From positions 69,425,400 through 69,489,399 of the forward strand of contig NC_053144.1 in NCBI RefSeq assembly GCF_016808335.1: a DNA stretch of 64,000 bases, given 5' to 3'. Of the stretch, positions 33,485-44,593 are shown piece after piece. This DNA is from Panicum virgatum (taxonomy: Eukaryota; Streptophyta; Magnoliopsida; Poales; Poaceae). Made by a program: the position numbers and the translations under genes. Within the stretch, counting starts at the first letter, position 1. Every line of letters starts with the position of its first letter. A model generated the notes under the pieces. That model searched no databases and was not told the DNA's origin. It worked only from the letters and a program-made list of their open reading frames with translations.

Positions 33485-35003
33485 TCAGACTTTGGCTGGT
33501 GAAGCGGCGGAGTGCTTGGCCGCTTTGAGGATTGCGGCCGACGCGGCGCGCATGGTGGACTCGCCGGGCGGCGCGCCCGGGTCCCGCCGGTTGGACTTGC
33601 ACCACCGCCGATCCCACAGCAACGACCAGCACTTGACGGTCTCGGCGTCCCGGTCCCTCTCCCTGCACCACCACCACCAACCGCAAGGCACATTCGGTTA
33701 CGATTAATCATATCACAGCAAACAAATTCCGGAAAGAAAATTCTAAGTTGTACGAAAAACAACCATCACAGCAAACAGCAAAGATAATAATCGAGCCACG
33801 GCCACGCACTTGACTGTACGTGGTTACCAAACAAACAGGAGAGTTCCAACATGTGGTTGCGTGGTAACCCTCTGTGCTTTAGCATAATGGGTCGTTTTCA
33901 CAGGCCGTCTCCGTCAGCCTCCAGTGCCTATCTACTTGATAGGTGCATGATGATACTACTCGAGCATGCTGCCAGTAGCTAGTATTAGCGCATAAGTATA
34001 GTACAACTAATGGCTGGGCTGCGATGCAAATTAATTATAGGAATAGGACACTAACTAATGAAGTGTCTGCACAGTGACAGGAATCAGATTGAAGCCTTGG
34101 TCGGCAGCACCTCAGCTACGACCATTTGTATGTAGAAGACGACTAAGGCGTGCTTCCCTTGGAAATGTCGTGCCGGCCTTGGATTACTCAGCTGTGGTTT
34201 GTGCAAAATTTCAACGCACGGATTTGATGGGACCTATGCTACATGAATATGACTTGCCAGTAGTATATCAAAATTAAATTGCTCAATTTACTTTATGATG
34301 AACTTGTCTCTTTTTGAAAAGCCGAATATATGAATTTTTTCTCTCTCTTTATAAAAAGCAAACATATATGAATTTCTCCTTCATGCTATATTTTGGAAAC
34401 AAATTAACGGATGGATCAAGTTCTATGAGGCTATGGGACTATGCGCTGTGGGGAGATGATTGTTTGTTCTCGGAAGGTTTGGGGATGAGATGATTGATCG
34501 ATTACGTACCTCTTGTTGCACTCGGAGGCGACGCTGGGGGTCCGGCCGCCGGAGAAGGACGGCGTCCGGCTGGGGCGCGGCGCGGTGAAGCTCCGGGTGA
34601 GCGATCGCGGCATGTAGAAGTTGAGAAGGACGCCGTCGCTGCTGCTGCGGAAGCTGCTCCCGGCCACGCCCCCGCTGTCCGTCCGCCGCCGCGCGGGCGC
34701 CCGCCGGTCCGGCCTCCCCGCCGGCGGCCTGCCGGACGCCGATCGCGCGACCAGGTCCGGCTGCTCATCCCTCCCCTCGGACGGCGGCGCGGCGGCTTCT
34801 ACTTCGCCCCCGGCCTTCTCGACGAGGTCGGTGAGCGAGAGCTCGTACTCGGACTCGGGGAGGTCGTGCAGCATCCCCAGCATCTCCTCCCGCCGCCTCG
34901 CGATCTCCTGCGCCCTCGCCGACACCGTGTCCATCGGCCCCGGGATCATCCCCGGCACCCACAGCCTCGCCGCCGACGCCCGCTCCGAGCTGGCCTGGAG
35001 CAT
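33485..35003 (-). CDS. Plant protein of unknown function, 223 aa, two exons
   Basis: Exon 1 is 35003-34510 and exon 2 is 33662-33485, with a GT-AG intron between them splitting an Arg codon. They join in frame to 223 aa. The N-terminal half has MIPGPMDTVSARAQEIARRR and ELSLTDLVEKAGG. The middle is Arg/Ser/Pro-rich and ends with FYMPRSLTRSFT and a SRTPSFSGG segment. The C-terminal half carries a compact DAETVKCWSLLWDRRWCKSN block. The conserved-looking short motifs and clean splicing indicate a real gene, and similar proteins exist in plants without known role. No signal peptide or membrane segment. Many basic and Ser residues would suit a nuclear or phosphorylated protein, but I do not assign a function. 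Confidence 0.75.
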
Positions 35004-35313
35004 GGCTGCTGCCTCCTGCTCCTGCTCCTAGTGATCGAGCGGGCCGCGTGGAGCTGTGCCTGTGCGTTTGGGGGGATCTGCCGCTGGAGTCGTGGCTCTG
35101 CCGCGATATAACAAGGGCTCGAGTGGTGGCGGTGGTGGTGGCGGATGCGCGGCGCGACGACCCGGCGACTTGGACGGGCGGGTGTAACCCTCGGGACACG
35201 GCAGGCAGAGCAGGCGCACCCGTCCAGTCCAGAGCCCAGATTTTTGACGAGACCTTTTCGTGGTGTGGCGCTGTTCCAATCTAGAACTATAGATGTTTTG
35301 CAATCTAGAATTA
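35004..35313. other. 5' flank of the 223-aa gene
   Basis: Presumed promoter and 5' UTR of the minus-strand gene ending at 35003, with GGCGGTGGTGGTGG runs near 35130. No separate gene seen. Confidence 0.4.
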
Positions 35314-35700
35314 GGCCGTGTTTAGATGTTTTGCAAAAAAAAATTTGCGATAGAATCTTGTTAATTTGAAGTACTAAATAAAGTTTATTTACAAAACTTT
35401 TGTACAGATGGGTTGTAAATCGCGAGACGAATCTAATGATGATGTGTTGTAAATCGCGAGACGAATATAATGATGCTAATTAATCCATGATTAATTAATA
35501 GTTAGCAGATGGGTACTGTAGCATCACTGTTGCAAATCATGGATTAAGTAGGCTTATTAGATTCGTCTCGCGATTTACAGCCCATCCATGCAAAAAGTTT
35601 TGTAAATAGACTTTATTTAGTACTCAATGCATGTGTCGAAATATTCGATGTGATGTTTTTTTTACGTTTACGAGATTTATGGAGTGGGAACTAAACAGCC
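35314..35700. mobile_element. MITE (387 bp), best-preserved copy of the palindromic-core family
   Basis: The ends GGCCGTGTTTAG and CTAAACAGCC form an inverted pair flanked by TTA (35311-35313 and 35701-35703), as in PIF/Harbinger MITEs. The core pair AATCGCGAGACGAATCTAAT and GATTCGTCTCGCGATTTACA can fold into a long hairpin. A local tandem copy of the TTGTAAATCGCGAGACGAA unit (about 35412-35477) explains its extra length compared with the copy at 9340-9682. Confidence 0.88.
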
Positions 35701-36030
35701 TTAGAACACAACTAGAAGGCGAGCGTGCGACGGTGTTAGAGCATCCGCGCATGCCTTCGGTCGCAAGCACACAACTAGTCTAGAAGATTGGGTGACTGAC
35801 TGGGTGACTGACTGATGCGGATAGGCTGGCCAGTCCGGCGAGCGCCTGGCCGGCCCTCGGCAACGCGGATCCGCCGCGGTTGCAGTCAGCCAGTGAGCAG
35901 AGCTGCACCCACCCCATTGAACCAAGGACTTCCACGGCACGGTGGTAGTACAACACAACCAACAGTGGTCAATACAAGTCTGTTACTCTGTTTGATCGTC
36001 CTGGTTTTCCATCATCACATCACAGGTAGT
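35701..36030. other. Sequence between MITE and copia element
   Basis: No recognisable gene. The short frame on either strand has no domain similarity. Confidence 0.4.
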
Positions 36031-37584
36031 TGAGAAACGAGAGTACTCTATCCTGTTTGTGATGAGTGAATTGTCAACTGTGCGGTGTGATCGTGCGCTT
36101 GGTCTTTGGATTGCAGGTACACGGGCATCGAGTGTCGACGGAGAGTTGCCGCGGAGGACCTCGGGCCGGGCGGCAGCTGTGGCGTCCACTCCTGAATCGA
36201 GGGCACAAGCGGCGACTGAAGGCGGGTTTTTTGGTTTGCGCCACAAAACCAAGGAGGCGGACGACGGTTGAAGACGCCAAGTCGTGGAGACACGGGCGTC
36301 GGTCTCGGGACTGACGGAGGCGACGGGCGTCGACGGCGTCTAGGGCCTCGCTGCGGGCGAGGAGGTGACGGACGTCGGGCGGCGTCTAGGGCCGTCAGAA
36401 GGCCGAGGCGGGAACGGCGTCTAGGGCCACGGCGTGGAGGCGAGAATCTTCCCGCGCGTGAGGTTTTGGCAGTTTTCTCAAAACCGGCCACCTACCCGGG
36501 TCTCGCGGACCCTCCAAAACCGCGGACCGGAACTTTGTCGACGTGGCGGTATCACAGGAAAGACTTCAAGTCGAAGAAAGAAGCTCCGCCGTCGATCGAG
36601 TCTGTGCAGCGGGTTGCTGCAGACCCGACCGGTCTGACCGGTCCCCTGGACCGGTCTGGCCGCAGCAGCCGGGTATAAAAGCCCCCCCTTCTCCAGGTGG
36701 AGGTTTTTGAGTCTCTTGAGTCCTTTTCGGTTTTTCCTTCCCCCTTCCCCCTGCTCAGGTTAGGGCCAAGGTCTCCAACGCAAAGAGAGTTTAGATTATA
36801 GCTTTTCTCTCCAATCTAGAGGTGGATGATGGGCGGATGGCTCTAGCCTTTGTATAGGTGAATTCCTCTATGTTTAATGAATGAAATTTGTTTGAGATTC
36901 ACTTGTGTGTGCTGAGCATCTCGTCCTCCCTTTTTCTCTTGCGTTTTGGGTTCAATTCTCCTCTTTTGGTGTGTTTCTTGTTTGGAGGAGAACAACCCTT
37001 GATTTCGTGGTTTGATGAACTCTTTGGAACGGTTCCTATGCATATAGCCTAGTGCCAAACTCCTTGGAATCATGGGTTCTCACGAATTGGCGATTTTGTG
37101 TTCTTTAGAAAACCCCAATCCTCTTTGATCTTTCCTCGATTTCTCTCGATCCGTGAATCTTTTGGGTGAGATCTTTTGGGGATATGTTCACGGGGTAGTT
37201 ACGAAGCTTTCCTCCAAGTTTGGTTGGATTTGGACTTCGTTTGCTCGAGATTCGTGGTTTGAAGATTTGTTTGCGGGTTTTCTAGACGACACCGGTCAGA
37301 CCGGTGGGCTAGACCGGTCAGACCGGTCAGTCTGGTTTTGAATTGCTCGACCGGTCAGACCGGTCTGTGTGTGATGCACTGCGGTTTGAGAAGTTTCTCT
37401 CGCTTTTGCTTCCGTGCTGCGACCTGGGTCTTTTGCTTTAAGATAACTTTTCTATAGCTATTCTCGCTGACCTAGGTTCGAGGGCTTGCGGTGATTTTGG
37501 GACATAGGCCGATGTTTCAAATTTCGAAGAAATTTTGATCGGCTCAAATTCACCTCCCCTCTGGTCGCCGGCTTCGGTCCCTCA
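36031..37584 (+). repeat. Left LTR (1554 bp)
   Basis: TG to CA. It contains TATAAAA at 36674-36680, the likely element promoter, and clusters of ACCGGTCAGACCGGT-type palindromic repeats at about 36637-36660 and 37290-37375. It is about 136 bases longer than the right copy, mainly through a segment at about 36440-36580 absent there. Confidence 0.92.
36674..36680 (+). promoter_or_regulatory. LTR TATA box
   Basis: GGGTATAAAAGCCCC in the left LTR, repeated as GGGTATAAAAGCCCCTCC in the right LTR (42738 onward). Conservation of the motif in both copies supports a promoter role for the element. Confidence 0.65.
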
Positions 37585-37586
37585 AT

Positions 37587-37598
37587 TGGTATCAGAGC
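37587..37598 (+). other. Primer binding site (initiator Met tRNA)
   Basis: TGGTATCAGAGC, complementary to the 3' end of plant initiator Met tRNA, two bases after the left LTR. Confidence 0.9.
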
Positions 37599-37689
37599 TT
37601 GGTTGAGGTTTTCAATACCTTAACCGGTTCGAAAACCACTTGGCGACCATAACGAGTCTTGGGAAGATCCCGGTGTTTTCCGGCGAGGA

Positions 37690-39909
37690 CTAAGCCTACT
37701 GGAAGGTTTACATGAGAGCCTTCTTGCAGAGCATGGGAGCCGAGATCTGGGATATTACCAAGAACCAGGCTTACGTGGTGCTTGCCGCTCCGGTCACTCC
37801 TCTCCAAGTGACTGAGCACGAAGCTAACGCCAAGGCTGTCAATGCCTTGTTTGCTGGCGTTTCTCGTGCGGAGTTCTCACGCGTCCAGGGTTTTCAGGAA
37901 GCCAACAAGATTTGGACGTGTCTTGAGAACTACCACGAGGGCACACCTCAGGTGAAGGCCAGACTGTTCGAGACTCACCGGCGTGAATACGAGAACTTCA
38001 CATAGGTGCTGGGTGAGAGCATTGACTTGATGTTCAGTCGTTTTCAGTCGATTGTGAACAAAGTCAATGCGAACAGATTTGTTGATGCCCTTGAGTACAC
38101 AGAGCACGAGAAGGCTCTCAAGTTGCTCTACGCACTTGACCGCTCTGTGTGGGATCTCAAGGTGAACATCATCATTGAGTCTGCTGGCTATGAGACTCTG
38201 ACGGTGAACGAGTTTTTCAGCAAGCTCAAGGCCACAGAGGTGGATAACCAGACACGAGCCAAGCCCAATGGTGCCCCTCCTTCCAAGAGCGTTGCTCTTG
38301 TGACTGGCCCCGGTGGATCGAGCTCTAACGCTAACTCTGCTCTTGGCTTTTCTCTTGCCTCTTTGCCTTCTGTTACAGATGAGCAGCTGGAGACGCTGTG
38401 CGACGACGACTTGTGCCTCCTCATCAGCAAGTTCTAGCGCGTCTACCACAACAGGCAGAGGAAGAAGAACCCGGGTGCTACAACTGCGGCGATTTGAACC
38501 ACTTCATCGCCGATTGCCCCAAGAAGTCCGGCGGTGGCCAGAACAACCACTTCGACTACTACCGCCACCGCGACCGCGACGAGGGAGGCTACAACAAGGA
38601 GCGTCGGCACCACAAGCACCGCAGTCGTGACTTGGGAGGACGCTTCGACAAGGAGTCGCTCAAGAAGCGCTTCTAGTACAAGGCCAAGAAGCGGGAGAAG
38701 GCCTTCTTGGCGCACCTCAGCGACCTCGACAAGAGCTCTGACACCGACCGCTCTTCTTCACCGACCTCCGACAACGACGACAAGAAGAAGAAGAAGCGGG
38801 ACAAGGAAGCCACCGGCTTCATCGGCCTTTGCTTGGCGGCCGGTCGGCGCAAGAGCTTTTGCACCATGGCTGGTGAAGCCGATGGTGCTCGTGCGTCTTC
38901 GGGTGGACATGCTACACCGACGCACGCCGACTCTTCTCCTGGATCCGAGAGTGATTCAGAGGTAAACTCCACGATTGACCTGCTAGATACAGAGGTTAGG
39001 GAGTTGTACGCCGCTCTCGACAACCAAAAAAGGCTGCTTAAGGAAGCAGCTAGAGAGCGTAGAAAGCTTAGGGCTGAGCTAGCTTGTGCTAGGGAGAAAT
39101 CTAGTGAGGATGAGTGCGCTGGCTGCATATCTCACATGAACGATCTTGTTGCTCTCCGTGCCAAACATGATAAGAACGTCGCGAACTTAGATGTTGCTAA
39201 GACTTCGCTTGCTGACGTGTCTCATGAGCTCGCTAAGGCCAAGCATGAACTAGAACTGGTTAAGGACGCTCCTATTGTTAGCGATGTGCTTGAATGTGAT
39301 GAGTGTCCTATCTTTAAGTCCGATCTAGCTTCGTTGCAGTCCAAGTTTGCTACTGTTGTGTGCGAGCTAGAGGAGATGAAGTCTAGGCCAGTTTTGCTTG
39401 GTGCTTGTAAATTTTGTCCCACGCTAAGGTCGGAGCTAGATGAGAAGAACGCTTTGATCAAGTCTTTTGGGAAGACTAAGGTCGTAGAGTCTAGCCCACC
39501 TATTGATTGCTCTGTGTGCCCTGATTTGATTGCTGATCTGGATAGTCTTGCGGTAGAGAAAGCCAACTTGGAGAATGAGAATACCTATCTTAGGGCGATT
39601 TTGAGTTGAGTTTCTAGCAGTGATTCGCAGTTGGGCATGATGATTAAGCAGTTCAAGCGTGGTGATGAGTTTGGAGTCGGTTACACATACACGAAGTCAG
39701 ATTTTGACAGGTTGTACGGTAAGATTGGCAAGGCTGCTGGAAACACTGCTAGCACGAACACGCAGCTTTCGCTTGTTGACCCTGTGGATGGTGTGCTGAA
39801 AGAACCACAAAAAGCACCTCCACAGAAGCAGGTTTGGGTACCAAAGCCCAATGAGCTGAGGAATACCCTCGACACGCTCCCTGCTGTTCTGGCACTGATT
39901 TTTTGTTAG
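37690..39909 (+). pseudogene. Copia gag region with zinc knuckle and coiled coil, broken
   Basis: The open stretches are 37712-38005, 38006-38437, about 38476-38676, 38707-39609 and 39631-39909, separated by in-frame stops (TAG at 38003-38005, at 38435-38437 and at 38674-38676; TGA at 39607-39609) and one change of phase near 38475. Before the knuckle lies a UBN2/gag-polypeptide-type helical region (FQEANKIWTCLENYHEGTPQ, LKLLYALDRSVWDL). The CCHC knuckle is CYNCGDLNHFIADC. After it comes a long Lys/Glu-rich coiled coil (about 38950-39600), as in Sirevirus gag proteins. The region ends abruptly at the internal deletion near 39890. Described only as found; it cannot make a full protein. Confidence 0.8.
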
Positions 39910-40862
39910 TTCAGATATACGTGGATTATATTATCTTTGGTGGCTCTTCTCATGCTCTTGTCTCCAAGTTTTCTGAGCAGATGTCCAGGGAGTTCGAGAT
40001 GAGCATGATGGGTGAGCTGCAGTTCTTCCTCGGGCTGCAGATCAAGCAAACTCCTCAGGGCACGTTCGTCCATCAAGCCAAGTACACCAGGGACTTGCTG
40101 CGAAAGTTCGACATGAGTGACTTGTCACCTCAGCCGACTCCGATCAGCACTTCAACGGCGCTTGATGAGGACTTGGACGGCGAGGCGGTGGACCAGAAGG
40201 AGTACAGGAGCATGATCGGCTCTCTCCTGTACCTGACGGCGACGCGGCCGGACATTCAGTTCGGCGTCGACCTTTGTGCGCAGTACCAGGCTTCTCCGCG
40301 CACCTCCCACAGGCAGGTGGTGAAACGCATCTTCAGGTATCTGAAATTCACCCCTGAATTTGGTCTTTGGTATTCTGCAGATTCTTCTCTGGTTTTGGTG
40401 GGCTTTTCTGATGCCGATTTCGGTGGGTGTCGATTGGATCGCAAGTCGACATCCGGCACTTGTCAATTTCTCGGTACATCTTTGGTGTCTTGGTCCTCTT
40501 GCAAGCAGGCTAGCGTAGCGCTTTCTTCCACAGAAGCTGAGCACGTTGCCACTGCTAGCTGCTGCTCCCAGATCCTTTGGATGAAACAAACCTTGCAGGA
40601 TTATGAATTGAGTTTTGGTAGGGTTCACATCTTTGTAGACAACATGTCAGCCATTAGCATTGCAAAGAACCCTGTCCTACACTCTAGAACCAAACACATA
40701 GATATCCGGTTCCATTTCCTGAGAGATAACTATGAGAGAGGCCACATAGACTTGGTCCATGTCCCTTCAGAGAGGCAAACCGCAGATATTCTCACCAAAC
40801 CGCTTGAGCAGGACACCTTTGCTCGCTTGCGAGGGGAGCTTGGGGTTTGTTACCCTTTTTGA
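39903..40862 (+). pseudogene. Copia reverse transcriptase C-terminus and RNase H remnant
   Basis: 320 codons without a stop, but the start is internal to a missing pol gene. It opens at the reverse-transcriptase catalytic segment, where the usual second Asp of YVDD is Tyr (codon 39927-39929), which should abolish activity. SLLYLTATRPDIQFGV, RKSTSGTCQFLGTSLVSWSS and STEAEHVA are characteristic copia motifs, and TKHIDIRFHFLRD and ADILTKPL mark the RNase H end. Protease, integrase and the N-terminal reverse transcriptase are absent upstream. Confidence 0.88.
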
Positions 40863-42239
40863 TCGCTGACTTTTCTTTGGTTAGCTTTGTAGGTTTTATT
40901 TGCTTCTCTTTGTTTTCTAGGTTTGGTAGTTGCATTGTGCATATACATTGTACATGTTTGCATTTTGCATTGTCTCACTTGCACTAGCATTCTTGTATAT
41001 ATTGCTATGATCTTCTAGTGCCTGCTAGTGTGAGTTGATAAACTTGATCATGTATAGCTTGCTCCATTGTGTATATGACATCATCTGAGTTAAGCTATTT
41101 TGTTTTGAAAATCTGAAAACATGATCACCCTGTCTTGGTTACTAGCATGTTAGGGTGTGTTGATATGCTTTGCTATCTTATTCATGCTAGTGTGGCCTTT
41201 CGTTCAGCAATTCATACTTGAAATGATCTAAATTTGATAAAATTGCTTGAACTGCACTGGAAATGGTTTGAAAAGATCCAAGTGGGATTGCTTGTCGCAC
41301 TGATCGAGTTTTCGGGACGGCTCACTTTGCACTTGTGAGAACCCGGGCAAGGCTGTGCATGATTGAAACGAGTGTCTTAAGCTTCTGATTGTCTTTGGCA
41401 TATGCTTGGCCTCGTTGCTAAGTAAAGCATGACAAGCTTCCAACCCCTGGCATTAAAAATTGCTTGATATAAATTTGATCGAAAAAATAAATGTTTTGCA
41501 ATTTGTTTTGGCTAGTTTGGCTCACCTGTATGAGTATGATTATCACTGCTTTCCATTTCCTACTTGTTAGTGCTAGATCATGGGTGATGCGTTTATTTCT
41601 CCTAAACTGACTTGCCTAGCTCTAGACTGATTTGATATACCCTGTTGAGCTAGATGCAGGTCTTGTTTATGGATGCACACGTGCTTGTGACTTGATGTTG
41701 CTCATATCATTGTATCCCTGAATGCTTTCACTTACACCTCATGCATTGCATTCATTGCATAGCATCTGTTCAGGGGGAGTTTCAGCTTCAGGGGGGAGCT
41801 TTAGGTCTTTTTAGACTTGATGTGTGCATGTGCCAACAAGGGGGAGAATTTTTGAGAGAAGTGATCGAACAAGGGGGAGACTTGTTTGATTTTTGAAAAA
41901 CTTGTTGTGCACAGGGCTCTGAGAGTGCATTATTTTGGGAGAGTTGCACTTGTGAGAGGGAAAAGCTTTGCTTGGGGAGTTTCTACTTTGTTTTTGGCTC
42001 CTGGTTTTCCTCGCTTTCCTTCCACTTCCAGCATGACTGCGTCGAGCATGTTTTGGCTTTTGATCGATTGCATCAAGCTGTTGCCCTTGTCTTAGGGGAT
42101 CGATCTGTGCTTGAGTAAGTGACTGGTTTTGCCTTTCTGAGCTTTGTGTCACTTGCTTGAGTTCTTCCCTTTCTGCTTCTTTTTATCACTTCTCTGTTTT
42201 CAGGTGGTGTGTTGACAATGCACTCATCAAGGGGGAGAT
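40863..42239 (+). other. Non-coding 3' region of the copia element with polypurine tracts
   Basis: About 1.4 kb with no domain-bearing frame, ending in repeated AGGGGGAG-type tracts. Long non-coding 3' regions and several polypurine tracts are known for Sireviruses. No envelope-like frame was seen. Confidence 0.6.
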
Positions 42240-43657
42240 TGAGGAACGAGAGTACTCTATCCTGCCTGTGATGAGTGAATTGTCAACCGTGCGGTGTGAT
42301 CGTGCGCTTGGTCTTTGGATTGCAGGTACACGGGCGTCGAATGTCGACGGAAAGTTGCCGCAGAGGAGCTCGGGCCGGGCGGCAGCTGTGGCGTCCACTC
42401 CTGTATCGAGGGCACAAGCGGCGACTGAAGGCGGGTTTCTTGGTTTGCGCCACAAAACCAAGGAGGCGGACGGCGGTTGAATACGCCAAGTCGTGGAGAC
42501 ACGGGCGTCGGTCTCGGGACTGACGGAGGCGACGGGCGTCGACGGCGTCTAGGGCCTCGCTGCGGGCGAGGAGGTGACGGGCGTCGGGCGGCGTCTAGGG
42601 CCATCAGAAGGCCGAGGCGGGAACGGCGTCTAGGGCCACGACGTGGAGACGTGAAGAAAGAAGCTCCGCCGTCGATCGAGTCTGTGCAGCGGGCTGCTGC
42701 AGACCCGACCGGTCTGACCGGTCTGGCCGCAGCAGCCGGGTATAAAAGCCCCTCCTTCTCCAGGTGGAGGTTTTTGAGTCTCTTGAGTCCTTTTCGGTTT
42801 TTCCTTCCCCCTGCTCAGGTTAGGGCCAAGGTCTCCAACGCAAAGAGAGTTTAGATTATAGCTTTTCTCTCCAATCTAGAGGGTGGATGATGGGCGGATG
42901 GCTCTAGCCTTTGTATAGGTGAATTCCTCTGTGTTTAATGAATGAAATTTGTTTGAGATTCACTTGTGTGTGCTGAGCATCTCGTCCTCCCCTTTTCTCT
43001 TGCGTTTTGGGTTCAATTCTCCTCTTTTGGTGTGTTTCTTATTTGGAGGAGAACAACCCTTGATTTCGTGGTTTGATGAACTATTTGGAACGATTCCTAT
43101 ACATATAGCCTAGTGCCAAACTCCTTGGAATCATGGGTTCTCACGAATTGGCGATTTTGTGTTCTTGAGAAAACCCCAATCCTCTTTGATCTTTCCTCGA
43201 TTTCTCTCGATCCGTGAATCTTTTGGGTGAGATCTTTTGGGGATATGTTCACGGGGTAGTTACGAAGCTTTCCTCCTAGTTTGGTTGGATTTGGACTTTG
43301 TTTGCTCGAGATTCGTGGTTTGAAAGTTTGTTTGCGGGTTTTCTGGACGACACCAGTCAGACCGGTGGGCTAGACCGGTCAGTCTGGTTTTGAATTGCCC
43401 GACCGGTCAGACCGGTCCAGTTCACCGGTCAGACCGGTCTGTGTGTGATGCGCTGCGGTTTGAGAAGTTTCTCTCGCTTTTGCTTCCGTGCTGCGACTTG
43501 GGTCTTTTGCTTCGAGATAGCTTTTCTATAGCTATTCTCGCTGACCTAGGTTCGAGGGCTTGCGGTGATTTTGGGACAGAGACCGACGTTTTAAATTTCG
43601 AAGAAATTTTGATCGGCTCCCATTCACCCCTCTTTTGTCGCCGGCTTCGGTCCCTCG
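42240..43657 (+). repeat. Right LTR (1418 bp)
   Basis: It begins TGAGGAACGAGAG directly after an AAGGGGGAGA polypurine tract. It ends CCCTCG instead of the left copy's CCCTCA. TATAAAA lies at 42741-42747. Compared with the left LTR it lacks a block between about 42650 and 42658. Confidence 0.92.
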
Positions 43658-44593
43658 GTAGTAGTACGTCGTGGACTCGTGGTGGTCGTTAGTGCCCCAC
43701 GCTAGCAGCCGTTTGGCCGGACGGTCCAACTCTGATGCAGTGCAAGCCTCCAGTGGCCGTTCCTCATCGCCCTATCAACAGCGGGAGCTCGCTCGTTCGT
43801 GCACATTTTTTCTATGGTTAGTCTCACATCGTGCCCAATACCACTCAACTAATGGTCAGCAGATCACACCTGCCTAGCTACTTGGTGAGATTGCATCGCT
43901 CATTACCTGGGCACAAACATAGCAGACATGTCGCGGAGGACCAGGAGCTCCCTGCCACTGGAATACTTTGATCGTTCTATTGATGCTGACACACCAACCA
44001 TTGAGTCATTGACCAACCCTATTATTATGCACAAAGCCATATGGATTTCCAGCACAGCTTGATCACTAGTTTGGTGTGTTCTGCAAAATGACATCTGCAT
44101 TATTGTTTCGTATATACATTGTGAAGCCAGCTGAGAAACATAACATTGTATATTTGTATTGCATCCACACACACGACTCATCACAATTCTCCATAGCACA
44201 ATGGATTCAGGGGAACGCTTGCATAATGGGGGCAGGGATCAGAAAGTGGCAAAATCAGGTGATGTTTGCTTAAATATATGAAGTCCCACGCTTGGGGGGG
44301 GGGGGGGGGGGGGGGGGGGGTTCCCCAGGTAACTACAAGGCGACCAAAAAAAAGAGAGGAACCAACAAGTCCTTAGGAATACTGCTACGATACATATTGA
44401 GAAGTCCATACCGAGGCCCATATGCTGAAGCACATATGTACAGGCAAGCAATCAATAAATAAGGACCAATATCCATAAAAGAGCGCTGTGCTTCTATACT
44501 CACAGCTTAGTTCTACACTAGTAAAGTCATAATTCGATCATCCCATCTTGAGACAAGACCTTAATCGGAGATGAAGGCCTTCGTTCTGGGCTG
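43658..44593. other. Region between copia element and CBS-domain gene
   Basis: AT-rich DNA containing an uninterrupted run of 27 G (44294-44320) and part of the presumed 3' UTR of the minus-strand gene. No gene recognised. Confidence 0.5.
44294..44320 (+). repeat. Homopolymer run of 27 G
   Basis: Seen directly: CTT, then 27 consecutive G, then TTCCCC. Such runs mutate quickly and can form quadruplex structures. The length may also be an assembly artefact. Confidence 0.8.

Larger units (their letters stand above)
36031..43657 (+). mobile_element. Degenerate Sirevirus-like Ty1/copia retrotransposon (7.6 kb)
   Basis: Both LTRs are present and the 5-bp duplication GTAGT flanks the element (36026-36030 and 43658-43662). 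A Met-tRNA primer site TGGTATCAGAGC (37587-37598) lies two bases inside the left LTR. Several AGGGGGAG-type polypurine tracts (about 41773, 41790, 41839, 41871, 42229) precede the right LTR, an arrangement known from Sireviruses. Coding remnants are a gag-like region (37690-39900, several stops and a frame change) and only the end of reverse transcriptase plus RNase H (39903-40862). Protease, integrase and most of reverse transcriptase are missing, so about 3 kb appears deleted near 39890. The copy is inactive. Confidence 0.92.

Noticed and set aside
37587..37598. TGGTATCAGAGC as part of a tRNA gene
   Set aside because: No cloverleaf around it; its position two bases after the LTR makes it a primer binding site.
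37877..38449. 190-codon minus frame in the copia gag region
   Set aside because: Antisense of the gag frame; no domain, and gag similarity is on the plus strand.
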